Assembly (NCBI GenBank): GCA_028706585.1
Contig: JAQTVX010000006.1
Span: 1-19,387 of the forward strand
Length of the DNA: 19,387 bases
Direction: 5' to 3'
From: Candidatus Krumholzibacteriia bacterium
GTDB taxonomy: Bacteria; Krumholzibacteriota; Krumholzibacteriia; Krumholzibacteriales; Krumholzibacteriaceae
The notes beneath the pieces are model-generated. The model ran no database searches. It was not told the DNA's origin and saw only the letters and a list, made by a program, of their open reading frames with translations. The first letter of the stretch is position 1; each line of letters starts with the position of its first letter. Shown here one piece after another: positions 13,835 through 19,387 of this stretch. A program made the position numbers and the translations under genes.

Positions 13835-16800
13835 ATGCAGAGCCATGGCAAGCGATTGATCAGTGGGCTCGTGCCGTGGTTGTTCGCCCTTGTCGCGTTT
13901 TGTCCCCGGGTGCTTGCCCGCGACGGCAATGTGAGCCTCGTTTCATCGAGTAGCAGCTCAGTATCATTCGAAATCGCCGTTCCCGAAGCCAGGATCGTCT
14001 CCGCGGCAGGCGGAACGATGAGAGTGTTGATCGATGGGTACGGAACATTCTCGCCGGCGGGGGCGGTGGAGCTGCCCGGCAGAGCATTCCGGATCGCCGT
14101 TCCTGCGTTGGGGGAGCCGCGCGTCACGGCGACGGTGCTCGAGGAAGAGAGCATCGGAATCCTGAATCTGGCCCGGGTAGGCGCCGAGAGGTTCGTCGAG
14201 GGGGAAAACGGTATTCCGGTTACCGAGCGGTACTATCCTCCGGATCCATGGGCGGACGGAGGCGGCCTCGAGCTCGTCGAGGCCGGGAAGCCGTCTTTCA
14301 TGGGGCGCCAGAGGGTGTTTCCGATCAGAGTCAATCCGCTCATCATCGATGCGACGGGCGCGCGGCTCGTTCGCCGGCTGGCGGTGACGGTGAGTTTCGG
14401 AACGACGGTGGCGCGGTCCAGAATTGCCGCTCTTTCGGCGGAACCGGTCCCGCTCATGTGGCAGCAGCTCTATGAAGACCTTCTCGTGAACCCTGCGGAC
14501 GTGGCGAGCTTCCGGAAGCCTCTCGAACAGGCGCAGGCGGTATCGGCGGCGCCGGGCGAAGCCGGAAAGAAGCTGAAGATCCCCATCCCGGAGACGGGCA
14601 TCTATGCCATACGCGCCGATTCCCTGATCGCCGCGGGGCTCTCGGAGGCGCGCTCGACGGGAGAGATCGCGCTCAAGAAATACTACTACGACGAGACCGC
14701 CCCCGGCCTCGTGACGAAGGTCGACGTGCCCATCTTGGTCGTAGAGGGCGCCTCGGGATCGCAGGGCATATTCGACGGGGACGATCAGATCATCTTCTAT
14801 GCGCTGGGCATCAAGGACGATTCTCTCGCGCTCGACGCGAACGCGCTATATACGGACAACAATATTCTCTGGCTCGAGGAGGAGGTCGCGGGGGACACGA
14901 TGGATCAGGGACCGTTTCCACCGGCGGCGGTGAGCACCTCCGTCACACGGTTCGTCGCAACCATGAAGTACCGCAAGGATGCCTTTTACATGAAGAATGC
15001 GGTGCCCGGGACCTTCGATTTCTACTATGCGAGGGGGGTCGTCGCCATGGTGTCGTCGGTGACATTCACACTGAACAGCCCCGCCTCGAATGGCACATTT
15101 TCACTCTCTTTTCGGCTGCAGGGGGACGACCCCGACGGGAGCCTGCATACTGTCACGTTCTACATCCGCAATTCCACGGGGACTCACCAGATAGGCACGG
15201 GAAACTTCAGGGGCAAGGCCGCGAAGACGTTCTCTTTCTCGGGGCTCGCGTCCTCTTGGCTCGTGGACGGCGCAAACGAGCTCGTCATCGCCACTGACAC
15301 CGATTATATATACGTCATGAATGATTTTACGATCAATTACACGGCCCTCTTCGTCGCCGACGGCAACCGGCTGGAGTTCGCCGTGCCAGCCCTATCCGAG
15401 CCCGCATCGATCGAGATCACGGGCTTCACGGTCAACGCTGGCTGGCTCATCGATATCACCGATCCGTGGAGTCCCACGTACCGCGCCATCTCGGGCCCGG
15501 AATTCGAGTCCGATGGCAGCCAATACAAGCTCGAGCTCAAGATCGAGGAATCCGCTTCCGCGCGGCGCTTCATGGCTCTCGGGAGCGGCGCGGCCGAAAG
15601 GGTCTCCGTGAAATCAATCTCGGTAGATTCGCCGTCGAGCCTACACGAGGAGACTGGGCCGTATCAGGCGCTCATCATATCGCATGGGAATTTCATCGAT
15701 CGCATGGCCGAGTACGCCGCAATGAGGAAAAGCCAGGGCTACCGGATGCTCACGGCGGACGTCCAGGACGTGTACGACGAGTTCAACGGGGGGCTCGCGA
15801 ACGCGACCGCGATCAAACGGTACATCAAGTACGGTTTCGATCACTGGGGCGTCGAGTTCGTTCTTCTCGTGGGTGACGCGAGCGAGGATCACAAACGGCT
15901 CTATATCGGCAGCAATCCCGAAAAGCTCGGCTCGCCGCCCGATTATGTTCCCTCATTCTCCTACTCGACCGACGTGACCGGAACGTATGACGACGAGGTC
16001 GTATCCTCGGACAAATGGTATGCGTTTCTCGACGAGGCCGTCATGGCCGGTTCGCTGACCGCTTCCGTCGAGGATATTCTGGCGGGGGACGGCTATCCGG
16101 ACGTCATCATAGGAAGGCTGCCGGTCGGGAGGGACGTGGAACTGAGGGCCATCCTCAACAAGATATACCGAATGGAGGCGCCGGAGAGCGGCGATGCGTG
16201 GCGGCGCCGGATAGTTCTCTTCTCGGATGACGCATGGTCGGGCCGCGGGAGCGACTATCGCTACAACTCATACGAGCGGACCTTCGAAGACAGCACGGAA
16301 AGCTGCGGCAAGACCGTCGAAGAGGCGTTACCCGGCGGATTCGACGTGAAGAGGCTCTACCTTCGGCCGTACACGAACTCGGCTCACCCAGACAGCACCG
16401 CGAGCGGCGCCGCCATATTCAGCGAGGCGACGGCGAAAACGCGCGCGGCGTTCACCCCGGCTCTCAACGCGGCGCTCAACGGGGGCTGTTTCTGGTACAT
16501 GTTCGAGGGGCACGCCAACCGGACCGTGCTCACGACGGAGTCGGCCTATGCATTGGGATGGTACATGGACATCGACAGCCTGAAGGCGTATACGCCCTTC
16601 ATTTTCACGGCCTTCGGCTGCCACATAAGCGATTTTGCCATCCTGAAGGAGCTCTCCGCGTTCCCGGAAGCAGGGGCCTACGGCGACTGCTTCAGCGAGC
16701 AGCTTCTGTTCAAGCCGGGTGTGGGCGCCGTCGCGACGTACGCGAGCGTCGGCTACGAGTATCTCTCCGACAACGCCGAGCTTGCCGGCGAGCTGCACAG

Positions 16801-17914
16801 GACGTTCTTCCAGTCGCCTCCCACCGATTCCGTCGAGCCGCTCAAAGAGTACACGGGCGCCCACTGGATATTGGGCGAGGCCATAACGAACGCCGAGATG
16901 CGGCAGATAGACAAAGGCGGGAAGGGCATGGTTCTCCGGTACACCCTGCTGGGCGATCCGATGCTCAAGATAGATCCAGGTCCGCCGCTGATCAGATTCG
17001 AGGCCGACTGGGGCGACGGCTACGAGGTCGTCTCTCCCGATACTATTCGTGCCCATAACGGCACGAACGCGGTCGGGCTTCGCCTGACGGCCAGCGACAT
17101 CGTGGCGATCGGCAAGATCACGCTCCAGATAAACGGCGAGGATTGCACGGATTCGCTTCTCATCACACGGCTGATGGACGCCGACAAGACCTACTCCCGT
17201 TCGTATCGCGCCGATCTCGACTACACGATCGATCCCAAGGATGAGCTTCTCGTGTTCAAGGTATTCACGCCGGATGGGCGCGAGTCGGGGGTCGTGGAAG
17301 TGCCGATCAAGACGACGATGCGGCTCTATTATAACAATTATCTCGAGATCGTCTCGGGCATCGAAGCGCCTTCTTCGGGCACCTTCCAGGTCAAGATCGA
17401 TTTTCCGGCGTATCTCGCGCAGGAACCTGCTCTATCCATCGATGGAGTGCCCCAAGGCGGCACACGTTTCGCAGTGACCGATCCGCAGGATTCCCTGCAC
17501 TGGGAGGCCTCGTTCGATATGACGTTCACGCCGGGGCTGCACGTGCTCACGGTGAGGACCGGGGATTTCTCGCGCGATCTCGATTTCACCGTTACGGGCA
17601 ACGAGCTAGTCGTGGACGCGTTCAATTTTCCGAACCCCTTCAGCGATAGGACCAACATTGTTTACAGCCTGAATCTCGCCGCCGATGCCGTGACGATCGA
17701 CATCTACAGCGTGAGCGGTCTCCTGATCAGGAGGCTCGACCTCCCGCAGGACAGGCTCGCCCCGGCGAGCCTGGCGCAACCTCACTCCGTTCTTTGGGAT
17801 GGGCGGGACCTCGCCGGAGATCGCGTCGCGAACGGCACGTACCTCTACGTCATCCGCGTGCGCAGGGCGGGAGAGACGATCGACCTCAAGGGCAAGATCG
17901 TGAAGCTCGAGTAA
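13835..17914 (+). CDS. Gingipain-family (C25) cysteine peptidase, PorU-like, with FlgD/T9SS-like C-terminal domain
   Basis: This is a 1359-residue exported protein. The ATG at 13835 is taken as start, with GAGGTGA nine bases upstream; a TTG at 13832 is possible. A signal peptide covers about 1-28 (ending R-V-L-A). Residues about 30-605 are beta-rich, including I-P-E-T-G-I-Y-A-I-R-A-D-S-L, a segment common in PorU-type proteins. The C25 catalytic domain spans about 610-1050. It has His893 in F-E-G-H-A-N and Cys929 in F-G-C-H-I-S-D-F, 36 residues apart, close to the His/Cys spacing in gingipain R, and ends at L-L-G-D-P-M-L-K-I-D-P. The last 100 residues (N-F-P-N-P-F near 1264-1269, then W-D-G-R-D-L-A-G and N-G-T-Y-L-Y-V-I) are a FlgD-Ig/T9SS type A-like domain. 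PorU is the sortase that removes such domains from type IX substrates; whether this is PorU or an exported protease is unresolved. Confidence 0.88.
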   Translation: MQSHGKRLISGLVPWLFALVAFCPRVLARDGNVSLVSSSSSSVSFEIAVPEARIVSAAGGTMRVLIDGYGTFSPAGAVELPGRAFRIAVPALGEPRVTATVLEEESIGILNLARVGAERFVEGENGIPVTERYYPPDPWADGGGLELVEAGKPSFMGRQRVFPIRVNPLIIDATGARLVRRLAVTVSFGTTVARSRIAALSAEPVPLMWQQLYEDLLVNPADVASFRKPLEQAQAVSAAPGEAGKKLKIPIPETGIYAIRADSLIAAGLSEARSTGEIALKKYYYDETAPGLVTKVDVPILVVEGASGSQGIFDGDDQIIFYALGIKDDSLALDANALYTDNNILWLEEEVAGDTMDQGPFPPAAVSTSVTRFVATMKYRKDAFYMKNAVPGTFDFYYARGVVAMVSSVTFTLNSPASNGTFSLSFRLQGDDPDGSLHTVTFYIRNSTGTHQIGTGNFRGKAAKTFSFSGLASSWLVDGANELVIATDTDYIYVMNDFTINYTALFVADGNRLEFAVPALSEPASIEITGFTVNAGWLIDITDPWSPTYRAISGPEFESDGSQYKLELKIEESASARRFMALGSGAAERVSVKSISVDSPSSLHEETGPYQALIISHGNFIDRMAEYAAMRKSQGYRMLTADVQDVYDEFNGGLANATAIKRYIKYGFDHWGVEFVLLVGDASEDHKRLYIGSNPEKLGSPPDYVPSFSYSTDVTGTYDDEVVSSDKWYAFLDEAVMAGSLTASVEDILAGDGYPDVIIGRLPVGRDVELRAILNKIYRMEAPESGDAWRRRIVLFSDDAWSGRGSDYRYNSYERTFEDSTESCGKTVEEALPGGFDVKRLYLRPYTNSAHPDSTASGAAIFSEATAKTRAAFTPALNAALNGGCFWYMFEGHANRTVLTTESAYALGWYMDIDSLKAYTPFIFTAFGCHISDFAILKELSAFPEAGAYGDCFSEQLLFKPGVGAVATYASVGYEYLSDNAELAGELHRTFFQSPPTDSVEPLKEYTGAHWILGEAITNAEMRQIDKGGKGMVLRYTLLGDPMLKIDPGPPLIRFEADWGDGYEVVSPDTIRAHNGTNAVGLRLTASDIVAIGKITLQINGEDCTDSLLITRLMDADKTYSRSYRADLDYTIDPKDELLVFKVFTPDGRESGVVEVPIKTTMRLYYNNYLEIVSGIEAPSSGTFQVKIDFPAYLAQEPALSIDGVPQGGTRFAVTDPQDSLHWEASFDMTFTPGLHVLTVRTGDFSRDLDFTVTGNELVVDAFNFPNPFSDRTNIVYSLNLAADAVTIDIYSVSGLLIRRLDLPQDRLAPASLAQPHSVLWDGRDLAGDRVANGTYLYVIRVRRAGETIDLKGKIVKLE

Positions 17915-18023
17915 AAAGTCCTTTACCTTCCAGCGGTGCCTTCCTTACAATTGCTCCGGAAGAGATGCCCACGTATGTTCGGGGCCATCTTTGATTCTCG
18001 GCCAAACCCCCGGAGGTTCCGAT

Positions 18024-18734
18024 TTGAAGAAGCGTATCGACGCCCTCAGAAGGAAGGAAAAACGCCTCATTGTCGGGATCGAAACCGGGAGTGCCCCCGG
18101 CAAGCTCGGGGCTGCCCTCGTGGAAATCTCGGGTAACGGCAACGAAACGGTGTTATACCTGCGCGGGTTCACGGTCCGTTCCCTGAACGAGGACCTCCAG
18201 ACCGCGATCGTCGCCATCGAGCGAGATGAGAAGTTCGATTCGGAGGAGCTCGCCGGCATCAATTTTCTCGTTCTCCGCCACCTTTCCAAGCTGTATGAGG
18301 ACGTTCTGGAAAGCGCCGGGGTGGCGCCGGATGAGGTGGACTGCATAGGGCTCAACTGCCTCGAGGCGGGGCATCTGGCCTTTCCGGGGGACCCGGCGGT
18401 TTTCAGTGAATTGACGAATTGCGTCGTCGCGAGCAATTTCAGGATCGGCGCGGACAATGGCGACGGCGGATTCGTAGCCGTCGAGCAGGCGCTCCTCCAG
18501 GGCATCGTGAGCGATATGATAGACCGGTTCGGGCTTGATGAAGAAGTGCGGGAAGCGGTCAGCATAGCGTTGCTCGCTAACGAGTCGATATTCAACGCCG
18601 GTGTGAGCGTGTGCGAGGGGGAACTGCAGGGAAAGGGTGGGGTTGCCAAGAGCCTCAAGGAGGGAAAGCGCAAGGCTGTCCCGGCCGCGCCGGGCAAGCC
18701 CTGCCTCTGCGGAGAGTTCTTCTTTCCCGGCTGA
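18024..18734 (+). CDS. AnmK-like protein lacking the second kinase lobe (probable pseudo-enzyme)
   Basis: This is a 236-residue protein. The TTG at 18024 is chosen because GGAGG lies seven bases upstream; 17991 is the other in-frame start. It aligns by eye with anhydro-N-acetylmuramic acid kinase in four places. L-I-V-G-I-E-T-G-S-A-P-G (15-26) stands where AnmK has G-V-M-S-G-T-S-L-D-G. V-D-C-I-G-L-N (105-111) matches the I-G-C-H-G-Q-T strand. V-V-A-S-N-F-R-I-G-A-D-N-G-D-G-G (134-149) matches the V-V-x-D-F-R-x-x-D-x-A-x-G-G segment. R-E-A-V-S-I-A-L-L-A-N-E (176-187) and the final C-L-C-G-E-F-F-F-P-G match the AnmK C-terminus. About 130-180 residues between the last two blocks, including the N-I-G-G-I-A-N and D-T-G-P-G-N motifs, are missing. 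With the phosphate loop also degenerate, kinase activity is unlikely. The next gene is SpoIID-like, which fits a peptidoglycan link. Confidence 0.62.
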   Translation: MKKRIDALRRKEKRLIVGIETGSAPGKLGAALVEISGNGNETVLYLRGFTVRSLNEDLQTAIVAIERDEKFDSEELAGINFLVLRHLSKLYEDVLESAGVAPDEVDCIGLNCLEAGHLAFPGDPAVFSELTNCVVASNFRIGADNGDGGFVAVEQALLQGIVSDMIDRFGLDEEVREAVSIALLANESIFNAGVSVCEGELQGKGGVAKSLKEGKRKAVPAAPGKPCLCGEFFFPG

Positions 18735-18800
18735 GCGCGATTCCGCAGCGGGGCGGGTGGCGACGTGGATGTTCGCTCTAGGGTTTCCGAGGAAGGGTTT

Positions 18801-19387
18801 ATGAAGCTTTTTGATCGCCGTTCTTTCGCGGCGCTATTTTTTTGTGTGCTCGTCCTTTCGTCGTGCGGGGAGAAGCGCGCCGGAATGCATGGACGTCCCG
18901 GCGAGGCGGCGCCATCCGGGGAGGCACTACCCGTCGGGCGACAGCCGATAGGGGGGGAGCGGTCTGCCGGGGAGGCGCAGCCTGCCGGGCAGCCGCCTGC
19001 GGTCGAGACGGCCAGGCCGCCGGTCGTCTCCGCAGAGGCTCCGAGGGTGAGGGTTCTGATTCTAGGCGCCCAGCAGGCGGTGCGAGTGCATATCCCTGCG
19101 CCGTTTCTGGTCGGGGTGGACGTCAGTGGAGAGCCGCTCGCGAGGATCGATCGTGGAGGGGATTACACGGTCAGGGTTGTCGGGGGCGAAGCGGTTCTCG
19201 CCGCCGGAAAAAGAAGGGTGATCTCCTCCGGTTCCGTCTTGGTGAAAGCAGAGGGGGCCGAGAAGGTCCCTGTCAACGGCAGGCCGTACCGGGGAATAGT
19301 GCTATTCAGGGCAGGCACCGGCGGCGTCATGACGATCAACATCCTCGACATCGACGATTATATCAAGGGGGTTCTCCCCTCGGAGAT
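18801..19387 (+). CDS. SpoIID/LytB-domain lipoprotein, N-terminal part (runs off right edge)
   Basis: An open frame of 195 codons with no stop before the window ends. The ATG is preceded by GAGGAAGGG. It begins MKLFDRRSFAALFF and has a lipobox L-S-S-C with Cys22, so it is an exported lipoprotein. Residues about 23-75 are a low-complexity Gly/Pro/Glu linker with repeated G-E-A and P-x-G units. A beta-rich region follows (V-R-V-L-I-L-G near 79-85), and the fragment ends in I-L-D-I-D-D-Y-I-K-G-V-L-P-S-E, the hallmark start of the SpoIID domain (L-E-x-Y-L-x-G-V-V-P-x-E). The Glu of that motif is essential in B. subtilis SpoIID. SpoIID proteins are lytic transglycosylases that cleave denuded glycan and leave 1,6-anhydro-MurNAc ends. 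It lies 66 bases after the AnmK-like gene. Confidence 0.8.
   Translation, partial: MKLFDRRSFAALFFCVLVLSSCGEKRAGMHGRPGEAAPSGEALPVGRQPIGGERSAGEAQPAGQPPAVETARPPVVSAEAPRVRVLILGAQQAVRVHIPAPFLVGVDVSGEPLARIDRGGDYTVRVVGGEAVLAAGKRRVISSGSVLVKAEGAEKVPVNGRPYRGIVLFRAGTGGVMTINILDIDDYIKGVLPSE

Noticed and set aside
14248..17058. Further open frames inside the C25 peptidase gene on both strands
   Set aside because: The main frame holds a signal peptide, catalytic His and Cys and a C-terminal sorting-type domain; the others are shadow frames.
1..19387. tRNA or rRNA genes, CRISPR arrays, insertion sequences or phage genes
   Set aside because: Reading both strands by eye showed no cloverleaf with an intact T-loop sequence, no regularly spaced repeats, and no transposase or integrase motifs. 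A covariance-model tRNA search was not possible here.

Overview
The window reads as chromosomal DNA of a GC-rich, double-membraned bacterium. A complete tripartite efflux operon with an outer-membrane TolC-type channel implies an outer membrane. A very large gingipain-type (C25) peptidase with a FlgD/T9SS-like C-terminal domain, and small secreted proteins with dockerin-like calcium loops, are typical of FCB-related candidate phyla such as Krumholzibacteriota, Eisenbacteria or Latescibacterota. That placement is inference from protein style only; there is no rRNA or ribosomal protein here to test it.

Layout. (1) 1-1630, minus strand: the first 28 codons of a dihydroorotate-dehydrogenase-like protein run off the left edge. 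Upstream of it lies a PadR regulator overlapping a HAAS/sensor-type membrane protein, with a clear promoter and a palindrome over its -10 box. (2) 1784-3312, minus strand: a membrane-anchored GAF protein and a LuxR-type regulator joined by an ATGA overlap, preceded by an excellent sigma-54-type -24/-12 sequence. (3) 3313-4183: a long stretch without a credible gene, ending in a palindrome in front of the next operon. (4) 4184-10494, plus strand: TetR regulator, TolC-family channel, membrane-fusion protein and RND pump, tightly packed. The pump lacks the usual Asp/Asp/Lys proton-relay residues. (5) 10495-13674, plus strand: four small secreted proteins. The first is a 14-cysteine protein with a dockerin-like end. 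The other three are tandem paralogues (195, 195 and 193 aa) of a family I cannot name, all ending in a W-G-x-x-K-S-L-F tail. Extended -10 promoters, hairpins and one good intrinsic terminator sit between them. (6) 13835-19387, plus strand: the PorU/gingipain-like peptidase, an anhydro-MurNAc-kinase (AnmK) homologue that has lost its second lobe, and the start of a SpoIID/LytB-type lipoprotein running off the right edge.

How the parts fit. Block 4 is a self-regulated export module. Blocks 5 and 6 look like an envelope and secretion neighbourhood: small exported proteins with a shared C-terminal tail lie directly upstream of a peptidase of the family that includes the type IX sortase PorU. A SpoIID-type protein (that family makes 1,6-anhydro-MurNAc ends) is paired with a protein derived from the kinase that consumes anhydro-MurNAc. 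The most promising undescribed elements are the tail-bearing family with its possible processing by the neighbouring C25 peptidase, the shortened AnmK homologue, and the RND pump without the canonical relay.
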